Source: Undibacterium paludis
Lineage (GTDB): Bacteria; Pseudomonadota; Gammaproteobacteria; Burkholderiales; Burkholderiaceae_D
Direction: 5' to 3'
Length of the DNA: 64,000 bases
NCBI RefSeq assembly: GCF_022568815.1
Contig: NZ_JAKZHX010000020.1
Coordinates: forward strand, 1 to 64,000
The notes under the pieces are model-generated. The model was not told where the DNA came from. It made no database searches and saw only the letters and a program-made list of their open reading frames with translations. Shown here piece by piece: positions 18,776 to 27,189 of this stretch. The position numbers and the translations under genes were made by a program. The stretch's first letter is position 1; the number at the start of each line of letters is the position of its first letter.

Positions 18776-19024
18776 ATACTTTCTTTGCTTCGCCAAAGAA
18801 AGTACTCAAAGAAAGGCGACCGCAGACTTGCCCTTCGGGTGCTTACGCTGCGCTCCAGCACAATTTGTGCTGTACAGAAAATGGTTTAAGAAGAGCCGAT
18901 GTTTGAGCGTAGCGAGTTTTCGGATCTTCCCATTTTTTGTACTGCACAATCGGGAACCCCGAAGGGGCAAGACGCCTCGGTCGCCTTCTTTGGCTTACTT
19001 TTCTTGGCGAGACAAGAAAAGTGA
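18776..19024. repeat. About 250-bp imperfect palindromic element
   Basis: The whole stretch folds back on itself around position 18900. The left arm (18791-18839) reads CGCCAAAGAAAGTACTC.. then GGCGACCGCAGACTTGCCC. The right arm (18953-19012) is nearly its reverse complement (..GGGGCAAGACGCCTCGGTCGCC..TTGGC). The inner parts CTGTACAGAAAATGG and CCATTTTTTGTACTGCAC also pair. Elements with CTTTGCTTCGCCAAAGAAAGT ends are widespread between genes in several proteobacteria (from memory). No open frame or transposase is inside. It lies between soxX and soxB. Confidence 0.75.
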
Positions 19025-19033
19025 GTAGCTGTC

Positions 19034-19380
19034 GGGCTACCCCCGACCGGCAATCTCAGCAAACGACTACAAGAACAAAAAACCGTCATCAACCTCAACG
19101 TCATCTCAAATCAATAATACGGCATACCACAAACGCCACCGGGCTCCAGCCTGCGCTGGAGCGACGACAATACGATTGCCGTTTATCGACAGAGAACAGT
19201 CTACTTCCCAAACATTTTTTCTTACTTTTCCCGATAAAATGCACGGAGCAGAAACAAGAAAAGTGAGCAGCTGTCGGGCTACCCCGACCAGCGATCTGAC
19301 ATCAACGAGCACCGGTTGAAAAGAGCACAAGTAATTTTGTGGTCCAGTGTTGGTCTGATAAAACTCTAGCCCAACCTACG
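19034..19380. repeat. Intergenic repeat island B, related to island A
   Basis: Contains the blocks of island A (1-480) in another order: GGGCTACCCCCGACC at 19034 and a degenerate copy at 19276, the hairpin GGGCTCCAGC..GCTGGAGC at 19141-19167, and the TAGCCCAACCTAC block at 19349-19379. Identity between islands is high over short blocks and poor between them, which suggests old modular elements. No gene is supported here; open frames in it are short and repeat-derived. Confidence 0.6.
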
Positions 19381-19478
19381 CAACGGTAAATAAGATTGCC
19401 GTCACTCCACCAGCGCAAACAACTGCACCACCCTGCACTTTTCAACACTGTGCCTCCCGCTTGAGCAGCACGCCACAT

Positions 19479-20093
19479 TCACTTGTTGACCGGCGACTCC
19501 ATATCGAGCAACAAGGCCATCACATCTTTCAACTGCGCCTCAGTCAACACGCCATTGTGTCCAAAACGCGGCATCTTGGAACAGGCATTGTAGGCTTGTG
19601 CATTGTAAATCTTACCCCAGGTGTATTTCATGATCTCGGGGCTGACGCCGCGCAGCTTGCCGTACTGGTACAGCGACGGGCCGATATTGCCAAAAGAGAT
19701 TTCTGTCTTGCTCATCTGGTGGCAGGCATAGCAGTTGCCGCCATTGACCGCCCCCATGGGATCGGACGATTGCATGCCACGACCGTTCTGGGCAATTTTT
19801 TCGCCATTCTTCCAGTCGCCCATGTATTGGCCGTCTGCCGGATACTTGACGGTGTTCAGTTGCGCCTGCTCCAGTTTCTTTGCCTGCGCCGGTTTCAGGC
19901 CCTGCGGGCTGGCGCTGCATTGTGACTGGGCGTCGTCCTGTTGCACCATGCGCTCCATGGTGGCGGGGCCTTTGGCCTTGAAGTCGGCTTTCATCATTTC
20001 CAGCGCGGCCTTGCCGTAATCGGGTTCTGCCGCCATTACCTGTATGCTGGCCAGCAATGACGCGAGCAATATGCCTGTAGTTAATTTCTTCAT
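19479..20093 (-). CDS. soxX: SoxX, c-type cytochrome subunit of SoxXA
   Basis: 204-residue periplasmic monohaem cytochrome c. With SoxA it oxidatively joins thiosulfate to the SoxY cysteine. It has a signal peptide (MKKLTTGILLASLLASIQVMA), the haem motif CYACH (121-125) and a likely Met ligand in the C-terminal KMPRFG. The start at 20093 is preferred over the one five codons upstream because GAGAGG stands 8 bases before it. It begins 11 bp after the soxA stop. Last gene of the soxCDYZAX run. Confidence 0.93.
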   Translation of the reverse strand: MKKLTTGILLASLLASIQVMAAEPDYGKAALEMMKADFKAKGPATMERMVQQDDAQSQCSASPQGLKPAQAKKLEQAQLNTVKYPADGQYMGDWKNGEKIAQNGRGMQSSDPMGAVNGGNCYACHQMSKTEISFGNIGPSLYQYGKLRGVSPEIMKYTWGKIYNAQAYNACSKMPRFGHNGVLTEAQLKDVMALLLDMESPVNK

Positions 20094-20104
20094 GCGATAT
20101 CCTC

Positions 20105-20932
20105 TCAACGTTTCAGGGCTGGTGCATTCATGACCGCACCTTCGGCAGACTTGGCCAGGAACATGGTCAGTGCCGTAATACTGTCTGAAGCATAGTCAGG
20201 CACAGGGAAGCGTTGCTGGCGGAAGCAGTCATTGAGCCTGTGCTGCATGGTCCTGACTTCACCCTGCGACACGCGGTAGGCGGGCCAGGTGGAATAGGCA
20301 GCCTGGGCATTGGCCTTGTTGTTCAGATTGGGCAAGTCTTGCAGACGTATGCGCTGACCGTCGGTGGAATGGCAGGATGCGCAGGCAAAATCATGTGAAC
20401 CGGCGCGGTAATAGAAAATCTTCTTGCCGATTTCATACGCCTGTTTTTCCGCCGGATGTTTGGTGCTGACAGCCAGCTTAATGCCACGTGATTCTGCCGT
20501 CAGGAATGACACCATGGCTTCGATGTCGGAAGGGTTACCGGCCGAGCCAAATGGTGTCTTGCTGGCCTGCTCACGCGTCAAGCCTTGCAGGTTCATACGG
20601 CAATACATCAGCCTTTGCTCCAGGTCCATGACCTTGTTGGCGTCCTTGAAGTAACGCGGCAATTCTGCATACGCCCCCTTGGTCACGCCCGGCCCTTTGC
20701 CCAGGTCGCACTGTTCCAGCGACTGCTGGCTGGGGCCGGCCTTTTTCTTCCACAACTCCTGGCCGCGCATTTCCCATAATTCGGCAGGGTTGCCGTCGGC
20801 CAGCATTTCGCGATACTTGGCAATCTCATCGGTGGACGATGTGGTCGCCTGTGCCTGCACCAGGGCAGGTGTGGCGAGTACCGCAACCAGCGGGACCGTC
20901 ATCATCAGGGTCTTCAAAGCAAAACTTGCCAT
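20105..20932 (-). CDS. soxA: SoxA, cytochrome c subunit of SoxXA (single-haem type)
   Basis: 275-residue periplasmic protein with a signal peptide (cut near VQAQA). Only one CxxCH is present (CASCH, 184-188). The place of the second, N-terminal haem of diheme SoxA is taken by the cysteines 75 and 111, which likely form a disulfide. Cys236 in the NDCFRQQRF motif is the expected haem-ligating active-site cysteine that is modified during catalysis. AAGGA lies 8 bases before the ATG. Located between soxZ (14 bp) and soxX. Confidence 0.94.
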   Translation of the reverse strand: MASFALKTLMMTVPLVAVLATPALVQAQATTSSTDEIAKYREMLADGNPAELWEMRGQELWKKKAGPSQQSLEQCDLGKGPGVTKGAYAELPRYFKDANKVMDLEQRLMYCRMNLQGLTREQASKTPFGSAGNPSDIEAMVSFLTAESRGIKLAVSTKHPAEKQAYEIGKKIFYYRAGSHDFACASCHSTDGQRIRLQDLPNLNNKANAQAAYSTWPAYRVSQGEVRTMQHRLNDCFRQQRFPVPDYASDSITALTMFLAKSAEGAVMNAPALKR

Positions 20933-20946
20933 GGCTTATGTCCTTA

Positions 20947-21258
20947 TCAGGCTATCAGGGCTTCATCACTGCGTTGATCACCTTTGCTGTCGACCCAGGT
21001 GACGGATACTTTATCGCCCTTGACACCGCCCTTGAACTTGAAGGACAGAAAAGGGTCTTTGGACACTGAAGGACCAAACTGTGCATCGAGCACCAGCTTG
21101 TCTTTCCATTTTGCCTGCAGGGTCTTGATGAAATGGGCAGGCACGACCTTGCCTTCCAGGTCCTTGCGCTGACCGGTTTCCATGTCATGACGCATCAATA
21201 CTTTTACTTCAACCACTTCACCCGTCACCGCTGCACGAATACGCATAGGCTCGCCCAT
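20947..21258 (-). CDS. soxZ: SoxZ, partner of the SoxYZ sulfur carrier
   Basis: 103-residue immunoglobulin-like protein that forms the SoxYZ carrier complex. It begins MGEPMRIRA and has the typical segments VLMRHDMETGQRKD and IPAHFIK-like VVPAHFIKTL. It has no signal peptide of its own; SoxZ is known to be exported together with Tat-targeted SoxY. GGGAG precedes the start. An imperfect hairpin (21400-21503) separates it from soxY. Confidence 0.95.
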   Translation of the reverse strand: MGEPMRIRAAVTGEVVEVKVLMRHDMETGQRKDLEGKVVPAHFIKTLQAKWKDKLVLDAQFGPSVSKDPFLSFKFKGGVKGDKVSVTWVDSKGDQRSDEALIA

Positions 21259-21399
21259 GATGTCTCCCTCTTTTTAATTGCCTGTAACAATACTGTTAAT
21301 TGATATAAATTGCACTTGATTTAAGGATTTAAGCTTCAATCATCCGCATTCATTATGCGCTAAAGAAATCTGGCTGCCATATCAGATCATACCTACCCG

Positions 21400-21503
21400 A
21401 AAAACGGCTTTACCGGAATGCAGAGCAAGGCGCAAAGCACAGCAATACACTTGTATTGCGCGCATTTGCAACGCAGCTATGCGCCCGGCAAATACGTTTT
21501 TTT
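21400..21503. repeat. About 100-bp imperfect hairpin between soxY and soxZ
   Basis: The apex GCAATAC-ACTT-GTATTGC (21442-21459) is a perfect 7-bp stem. The outer arms AAAACGGCTTTACCGG (about 21401-21416) and CCGGCAAATACGTTTT (about 21485-21500) also pair with few mismatches, and GGCGCAAAG lies opposite GCGCCC. On the transcribed minus strand the structure ends with CGTTTTTCGG. It could attenuate or process the sox message between carrier subunits, or be another intergenic repeat. Confidence 0.5.
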
Positions 21504-21990
21504 AACCGCCGCAACCGCCCAGGGTCACCTTGATCTCTTTCGACGCCACCAGCCATTTGCCGTCAGCCTTGACCAGGGCGTGCACATTGGAAGTTTCGCC
21601 AACCTTGACGCGGGTGGTGACCGCAGGCTCCGTCCCTTCAGGGATGCCAAAACCGGCCGACATGGCGTTAGGATTTTTTTCGATCAGGATAGCGATGTAT
21701 TCTGTATTGGCAGCCTTGCTGCTGACAGTGACGGGGACAACCGCACCGTTTTCGGCGATGTCGGCAGCGCTGATGCTGATGTCGGCACTGACTGCCGGGC
21801 TGCCTGCGCCCAGTGCAGCAAATGCGTCTTGCAGGTTCTTGGCTTCAAAGGCCTTGTTGTTCCACTCTGCCGCAAAAACATCAGACGGTTTGAGCAGACC
21901 AGCAGCAAAGGCCAGGCCGAATACCGTGGAAATGCGTAAAAAATCACGGCGCTGCTGCACCTGGTTACTGCTTGCTATTGCCTGCTCCAT
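21502..21990 (-). CDS. soxY: SoxY, sulfur-carrier subunit
   Basis: 162-residue protein whose C-terminal GGCGG swinging arm (Cys160) covalently holds the sulfur intermediates of thiosulfate oxidation. The Tat-type signal RRDFLRISTVFGLAFAAG (14-31) exports the SoxYZ complex. AGGAGA lies just before the ATG. It follows soxD after about 160 bp. Assignment is certain because of the terminal GGCGG together with its neighbours. Confidence 0.96.
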   Translation of the reverse strand: MEQAIASSNQVQQRRDFLRISTVFGLAFAAGLLKPSDVFAAEWNNKAFEAKNLQDAFAALGAGSPAVSADISISAADIAENGAVVPVTVSSKAANTEYIAILIEKNPNAMSAGFGIPEGTEPAVTTRVKVGETSNVHALVKADGKWLVASKEIKVTLGGCGG

Positions 21991-22149
21991 TACTGTCTCC
22001 TGAGATTACACATTAACATGACATGCCAGCATGACCTGATCATGAACAAAAACCGTTTTTTCTGGCAATTGGATAAGATTAACGCAAATTTGTTCCAGTG
22101 AATCAATATCCTCTTGCCCTCTTACAAGTTATACATCGTGAAATAATAT

Positions 22150-23193
22150 TCACTTATCCTGCTTCAATATCCAGCCCACCATGGACTTCAGCTCAGCATC
22201 CTTGATGGTCGGTTGCGGCGGCATGGGTATCTCACCCCACACACCACTGCCACCACTCCTGATCTTTTTGCTCAGGATATTTTCCGCATCGGCATTGCCC
22301 TGGTATTTTGCCGCAATCTGCGCAAAACCGGGGCCGACCACTTTATCTTTCATGCCATGACAGGCGACGCAGGCATACTGCTTGAGCAGTTTCAGACTGT
22401 CATCAGCCGGCTGGCTGACCTTGATGACGGCTGCCTTGTTGAGGTCCACACCGCGTACGGCGCCAACTGTACGGTTCTGTTCCACCGGGTTGCCATTGGC
22501 GCTGCGGGCAGCAGGCGGCAATTCTGAAGTGATCCTGACTTCTTTTGCGCAGTCCTTCATGCAGGCGGCATTCTTCACATCGGGCTTGCCCTTGATGTCC
22601 CACAGGCCGTGCTTCTCGCTCATGCCCAGGCGGTTGGGCATGCGCTTTTGCACCTCGGCGATGTTTTCATCCGACATGACAAAATCATCAGCAACGATAC
22701 CGCCCATGTTGAGGATATAGGCGGTGACGGCATACACCTCATCGGTCGTCAGGGTCTTAGGCGCATTCCAGGGCATGGCGCGGTTGATATAGTCCCACAG
22801 GGTGGACACGGTCGCCACCTTCATCAGGGTAGTACGTTGCGGCTGACTGTTGCCACTCAATGCCGCCACCCGGCCATTCTTGACATCATCCTTGGTGGTG
22901 CCACCGACAATCGGTGTAAACACCTGGTTCGATTCACCAAAGGTGCCATGACAGGAAGCGCACTTGCCGTCCCAGACCTGCTGGCCCTGGTCGACGCTGC
23001 CACGTCCCTTGGGCAAACCCTTGAAGTCGGGCCGCACATCGATGTCCCAGGCCGCCACTTCTTTGGGTGTCGCGGCGCGGCCGATGTTGGTATAGTCGGC
23101 TGCACTGGCAATGCAGGCAACACCGGCTGACAAGCCAAAACCAGTCAGCATAAGGGCCAATAAAGATTGACGTAACTCAGGCCACTTGTACAT
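22150..23193 (-). CDS. soxD: SoxD, diheme cytochrome c of sulfane dehydrogenase
   Basis: 347-residue periplasmic cytochrome with a signal sequence (LRQSLLALMLTGFGLSAGVA) and two haem motifs, CASCH (78-82) and CVACH (275-279). It takes electrons from the SoxC molybdenum centre. The open frame extends further upstream, but the ATG at 23193 has GAGG at good distance and a clean signal peptide. This start lies inside the last 17 bases of soxC, so translation is probably coupled. Presence of SoxCD means full eight-electron thiosulfate oxidation without sulfur globules (family knowledge). Confidence 0.93.
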   Translation of the reverse strand: MYKWPELRQSLLALMLTGFGLSAGVACIASAADYTNIGRAATPKEVAAWDIDVRPDFKGLPKGRGSVDQGQQVWDGKCASCHGTFGESNQVFTPIVGGTTKDDVKNGRVAALSGNSQPQRTTLMKVATVSTLWDYINRAMPWNAPKTLTTDEVYAVTAYILNMGGIVADDFVMSDENIAEVQKRMPNRLGMSEKHGLWDIKGKPDVKNAACMKDCAKEVRITSELPPAARSANGNPVEQNRTVGAVRGVDLNKAAVIKVSQPADDSLKLLKQYACVACHGMKDKVVGPGFAQIAAKYQGNADAENILSKKIRSGGSGVWGEIPMPPQPTIKDAELKSMVGWILKQDK

Positions 23194-24541
23194 TGCTGAC
23201 CTCGCCATCTTCATTGATCTTCCAGGACTGGATTGCATTATTGTGATAAATCGATTTGGTGCCACGCACTTCGCGCAGCTGGTTGATTTTGGGTTGCACA
23301 TAGCCGGTTTCATCGATGGCGCGCGACTGCAATATGGCCGGTGAACCATCCCAGTTCCAGTCGATATTGAAACGGGTCAGGCACTTGCCCAGCACCGGGC
23401 CTTCCAGCCTGGCAGTGCGCCAGCTGCGGCCGCCATCGGCAGACACATCAACGCGCTTGACCTTGCCACGTCCCGACCAGGCCAGTCCGGTGATGTTATG
23501 AAAGCCTTTTTCCAGCAGCATCTGCCCGCCGGACGGCGTGGTGATAACAGATTTGCATTCCTGTATCGAGGTGTATTGCCTGTGCATGCCGTCCGGTTGC
23601 AAGTCGATATAGTGAATCGCTTCATCCTTGGTGGCCCACGGCTTGTCGCCGACTTCGATGCGACGCAGCCACTTGACCCAGGACACACCCTGCACGCCGG
23701 GCACCACCAGGCGCAGCGGGTAACCATTCTCAGGCCGCAGCATTTCGCCATTCATGCCATAGGCAACGATGACATCATCCATGGCGCGGGCAATATCGAT
23801 GGTGCGCGTCATGGCGGAACCATCACCGCCTTCCGCCAGGACAAATTTGGCTTTCTTGCGGTCGATGCCGCAATCGTCGAGCAGGACGGACAAAGGCACA
23901 CCGGTGAATTCGCAGCAGCTGAGCATGCCATGTGTGTACTGCACCGTCGGTACGGCGACATTGCCCCACTCGGTGGCGCTGTTGGCACCGCATTCGATGA
24001 AATGCATGCGTGATACCGAAGGCAGGCGCATCAGGTCATCCATGGTGTAGACCTTGGCTTCGCGCACCAGGCCATTGATCATGAAGCGATGCTGTTGCGG
24101 ATCGATATCTATCCAGCCCTGATGGTGGCGTTCAAAATGCAGGCCGCTGGGTGTAATGATGCCAAACAGACCCTGCAGCGGCGCAAAGGCCACTGATGCC
24201 TGCGGCACCCGCGTCAGGCCGGGGGACTGGCGGCGTTGCAGGTTGCTTTCATATTTCGAAGGCTGGCCGTAAGGCTGCATGGCGACCGGGTTACCGAGCG
24301 ACTTGGCCTGGTCCTGCAGGTTCAGTATCAGCGGATCGCCCTCGCCTGCCACCGGTGCAGAAGGTCTGGCCATTGCGGCACCAGAGGCCAACGCCGCCGT
24401 TGCTGCCGCAAAGCTCTTGCGCAAAAAACCACGACGCTCATCATTCAAACCTTGTTCGGTGATCGCCTGGCGCAAAGGGGCGTCCAAAAAATTCTCGGGT
24501 GCACGACGCAAAAGACCGGATTTTTTTATCTGGATAGACAT
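23177..24541 (-). CDS. soxC: SoxC, molybdenum sulfane dehydrogenase subunit
   Basis: 454 residues of the sulfite-oxidase fold. The Tat signal is ERRGFLRKSF (35-44), unusually far from the N-terminus, as is normal for SoxC. The molybdenum-ligating cysteine is Cys184 in HFIECGANS. The C-terminal dimerisation domain is present (GGRSWRTARLEGP). With SoxD it removes six electrons from the outer sulfur on SoxY. An upstream extension of the frame to 24709 is not favoured; GGAAAG precedes the chosen ATG. First gene of the sox operon, so its upstream region (24542-24865) should hold the main promoter. Confidence 0.95.
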   Translation of the reverse strand: MSIQIKKSGLLRRAPENFLDAPLRQAITEQGLNDERRGFLRKSFAAATAALASGAAMARPSAPVAGEGDPLILNLQDQAKSLGNPVAMQPYGQPSKYESNLQRRQSPGLTRVPQASVAFAPLQGLFGIITPSGLHFERHHQGWIDIDPQQHRFMINGLVREAKVYTMDDLMRLPSVSRMHFIECGANSATEWGNVAVPTVQYTHGMLSCCEFTGVPLSVLLDDCGIDRKKAKFVLAEGGDGSAMTRTIDIARAMDDVIVAYGMNGEMLRPENGYPLRLVVPGVQGVSWVKWLRRIEVGDKPWATKDEAIHYIDLQPDGMHRQYTSIQECKSVITTPSGGQMLLEKGFHNITGLAWSGRGKVKRVDVSADGGRSWRTARLEGPVLGKCLTRFNIDWNWDGSPAILQSRAIDETGYVQPKINQLREVRGTKSIYHNNAIQSWKINEDGEVSNVQVA

Positions 24542-24684
24542 GAGACTGAAACTTTCCAATGAGATACTGGGTCCATGCAATAGCAGCATGTCGTCGCTTG
24601 CAACAGCATAGTTTATTTCATAAGAACCTGTATCCGGTCTTAGTGCGCGAGCGCGATCAGAAACAGGCTCCAAGCATAATTTAA

Positions 24685-24782
24685 CTGATCTGTCTTTGAT
24701 CAGGAACAATAATACTATTTGCGCATATAATCAAATAAGAAAAGAGAAAAGGCAAATACTTTCTTTTGTGCAACGCACAAAA
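24685..24782. promoter_or_regulatory. Two dyads in the soxC/rhomboid divergent promoter region
   Basis: CTGATC-N7-GATCAG (24685-24703) and TTTTGTGC-AAC-GCACAAAA (24764-24782, perfect 8-bp arms) lie in the 325-bp gap between the divergently transcribed soxC and rhomboid genes. The second dyad is the better operator candidate. Known sox clusters are often controlled by the ArsR-type repressor SoxR; no such gene is in the window, so the binder is unknown. The rest of the gap is AT-rich with no gene. Confidence 0.45.
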
Positions 24783-24865
24783 CCTGTCTGGCAGTCAAAA
24801 TTTCGACCAACCTGTCTGTTCATGCTAGATTCTGGCATCCTGTTCAAACATGCCGTTTCATCAAG

Positions 24866-25489
24866 ATGATCCAGAAAAAAACGCTCCCTCGTTCACTCGC
24901 CTTCTCACCCGTCGCCCTCCTTATCTTCATCCTGATTTTGACGGGCTGGACAATCTCTGCCCTGTATTTCGGACAATCCTTTTTTGCCTCCCAAAAATCC
25001 CTGCGCCTGCCACAGCTGGGTGCAGCAACGGGTGCACTGTTTGTCACGCATGAGTGGTGGCGGCTGCTGGTCTCGCAATTTTTGCATGTGCATTTTTTGC
25101 ATATGCTGTTCAACGCCGCCAGCATATTGGTGCTCGCCAGCAGTCTCGAACGTGCGCGCGGCGGGCTGGCGCTGATCATCATCTACCTGATCGGTGGCCT
25201 GGCAGGCCAGACTGCCAGCGTCTGGCAATACCCTGAGCTGGTGACCGACGGTGCCTCACAAGCCCTGATGGCCTTGTGCGCAGCCATGCTGATATTGCTG
25301 CCTAAAAGCAGGGTGACCTGGTTTGCCGGTCTGGTCATCGTCATCCAGGCAGCGCTCGATATCCATGCCATTGCCGGTATCAAGGCCGGACATCTGTATG
25401 GTTTCTTGGCAGGCTTATTGGTCAGTCTGGGTTTGTGGCTCGCATTGCGGCGAAAAGACCAGAAAAGCGAACAAGCTCAATCACATTGA
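24866..25489 (+). CDS. Rhomboid-family intramembrane serine protease (rhombosortase-like)
   Basis: 207 residues with six or so membrane segments. The catalytic pair of rhomboids is present: Ser131 in DGASQ and His176 in AGHLYGFLAG. The HxxxN element is seen as HFLHMLFNAAS (about 76-86). It should cleave membrane-anchored substrates within or next to the bilayer. Its small size and GASQ motif are compatible with the rhombosortase subgroup, which processes GlyGly-CTERM proteins, but no such substrate is seen nearby. Its 3' end overlaps the convergent LysR gene by 9 bp. Confidence 0.82.
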   Translation: MIQKKTLPRSLAFSPVALLIFILILTGWTISALYFGQSFFASQKSLRLPQLGAATGALFVTHEWWRLLVSQFLHVHFLHMLFNAASILVLASSLERARGGLALIIIYLIGGLAGQTASVWQYPELVTDGASQALMALCAAMLILLPKSRVTWFAGLVIVIQAALDIHAIAGIKAGHLYGFLAGLLVSLGLWLALRRKDQKSEQAQSH

Positions 25490-26371
25490 ATTTGTCTTCA
25501 AACCAAACCTGTCCAGCATGAATTCAATAAAAGCAGACAGCTTGGGCGTAGGCTGCCTGTCACGCGGATAGAGCAGATGCATGGGGCGCGGCGCAGGCAC
25601 GTAGGCTTCCATCAGCGGCACCAGGCGACCGGCTGCCACCTCACCGGCGAGCAGCAATTCTGATTGCATGACGATGCCAAAACCGGCAACAGCGGCGCTC
25701 TTCAATGCCTGGCCATTATTGGAGCGCAAGCGGCTGACGGGGATATCACTGGTCTCTTCCGTCAATCGCCAGCGCACATGTTTGTTCCAGTGTAAAAAAT
25801 CCAGGCATTCATGGGCTATCAGATCTGCCGGGACGCGCGGTATGCCCTTGCGTTGCAGGTAAGAAGGCGCGGCGCAGATCATCATGCGGTAAGCCTGCAG
25901 GGGGCGTGCAATCAGGCTGGAATCTTCCAGCTTGCCTATGCGGATGGCGGCGTCAAAGCCGTCTTCCACCATGTCGACCAGCCTGTCATTGAGATCAAGA
26001 TCAGCCCGCATTTCGGGATAGGTCGCCAGAAAATCGACCATCGCAGGGGCCAGCAGTTCACTGCCAAAGGTGACGGGTGAAGTGATCTTCAGCAAACCAC
26101 GCGCGCCGCCACGCAGGCGGGCAGCGCCGGATTCTGCATCACGTATCTGCGCCAGGATGGCCTTGCACTGATCTGCGTATTGCAAACCCAGCTCAGTCAG
26201 GCTCTGCCGCCGCGTGGTACGTACCAGCAGGCGTGCGCCAAGCAGTTCTTCCAGATAGGCGATATGCTTGCCCACCATGACGGCAGAGATATTGCACAGG
26301 TCCGCCGCTGCCGTGAAACTGCCGACGTCAACCACGGTGACAAAGACTTCCATGCTGCGCAGTTTATCCAT
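25481..26371 (-). CDS. LysR-family transcriptional regulator
   Basis: 296 residues: an N-terminal winged helix (about 1-60, SFTAAADLCNISAVMVGKHIAYLEELLGARLLVRTTR) and a C-terminal periplasmic-binding-like effector domain. It is divergent from the SDR gene at 26531, the usual arrangement of a LysR regulator and its target. A T-N11-A-type dyad (AATAT-N5-ATATT, 26401-26415) lies in the shared promoter. An earlier TTG start at 26392 is possible; the ATG is preferred by alignment with the family's DxLRSMEVF start. The effector is unknown. Confidence 0.9.
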   Translation of the reverse strand: MDKLRSMEVFVTVVDVGSFTAAADLCNISAVMVGKHIAYLEELLGARLLVRTTRRQSLTELGLQYADQCKAILAQIRDAESGAARLRGGARGLLKITSPVTFGSELLAPAMVDFLATYPEMRADLDLNDRLVDMVEDGFDAAIRIGKLEDSSLIARPLQAYRMMICAAPSYLQRKGIPRVPADLIAHECLDFLHWNKHVRWRLTEETSDIPVSRLRSNNGQALKSAAVAGFGIVMQSELLLAGEVAAGRLVPLMEAYVPAPRPMHLLYPRDRQPTPKLSAFIEFMLDRFGLKTNSM

Positions 26372-26400
26372 CTTCGCCTTATTATTAATCAACAGTTAGC

Positions 26401-26415
26401 AATATGCGAAATATT
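26401..26415. promoter_or_regulatory. Candidate LysR binding dyad
   Basis: AATAT-GCGAA-ATATT, 30 bp upstream of the lysR-type gene and in the divergent promoter shared with the SDR gene. It fits the T-N11-A LysR box pattern. The short arms make chance occurrence possible. Confidence 0.4.
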
Positions 26416-26530
26416 ACTGCATTTATCTGACTTTAGAAATCAAGGATACTTAATCTCATGCACACGAAGTGCACACTTTCCCGTTACCGCACAAGCCAGA
26501 CAGCTTGCGCTACTTTAAAAGGATGCAAAC

Positions 26531-27130
26531 ATGAAACTCATCATCATCGGTGCCAATGGCACAGTAGGCAGCGCCATCAGCAATGAACTCGGCGCCCGCC
26601 ATGAACTCATCCGTGTCGGCAAAACCAGTGGCGATATCCAGCTTGATATCAGCGACAGCGCACAGATACGCGCGCTGTTTGCCCGCACCGGCAAGGTCGA
26701 TGGTGTGGTGGTGGCAGCTGGGTCCGTTCATTTTGGCGCATTGACGGAGATGGAAGAACAGCATTTCCATATCGGCCTCAACAGCAAGCTGATGGGCCAG
26801 GTGAATGTGGCGCACATTGGCCAGTCCTACCTCAATGATGGCGGTTCCATCACCCTGACCAGCGGCGTGGTCGGTGATGCACCGATACGTGCCGGCGCCA
26901 GCGCCGCCATGGTCAACAGTGCACTGGAAGGCTTTGTCCGTGGCGCGGCCATCGAATTGCCACGCGGCCTGCGCATCAATGTCGTCAGCCCCGGCCTGCT
27001 GGAAGAGTCGGTAAACAAATACGGGGACTTGTTCCTGGGTTTTGAAGCCGTCTCTTCACGCCGCGTCGCCCTCGCTTATGCGCGCAGCGTGGATGGACCA
27101 GAAACCGGGCAGATCTACAAAGTGCGCTAA
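26531..27130 (+). CDS. Short-chain dehydrogenase-like protein without the YxxxK pair
   Basis: 199 residues with a Rossmann start KLIIIGANGTVGSAI (nucleotide binding) and the VVVAAGSVHFG segment equivalent to the NAG motif. Where classical SDRs have Tyr-x-x-x-Lys, this protein reads ASAAMVNSALEGF, so both catalytic residues are missing. A described SDR subgroup (Lin1944-like) also lacks them and has no known function. It may be a non-catalytic nucleotide sensor or use another mechanism. Divergent from the LysR gene, which probably controls it. Confidence 0.85.
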   Translation: MKLIIIGANGTVGSAISNELGARHELIRVGKTSGDIQLDISDSAQIRALFARTGKVDGVVVAAGSVHFGALTEMEEQHFHIGLNSKLMGQVNVAHIGQSYLNDGGSITLTSGVVGDAPIRAGASAAMVNSALEGFVRGAAIELPRGLRINVVSPGLLEESVNKYGDLFLGFEAVSSRRVALAYARSVDGPETGQIYKVR

Positions 27131-27165
27131 ACATCGTACGCTGAACGTAGTTCGCCAACTTCAAG

Positions 27166-27189
27166 ACAGGCCAGACACTCCTGGCCTGT
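27166..27189. terminator. Hairpin between convergent SDR and Sel1 genes
   Basis: ACAGGCCAG (27166-27174) and CTGGCCTGT (27181-27189) form a perfect 9-bp GC-rich stem with a 6-base loop. It sits between the SDR stop and the Sel1 stop, which directly abuts it. There is no clear T run on either side, so it may stop transcription weakly or protect message ends. Confidence 0.5.
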
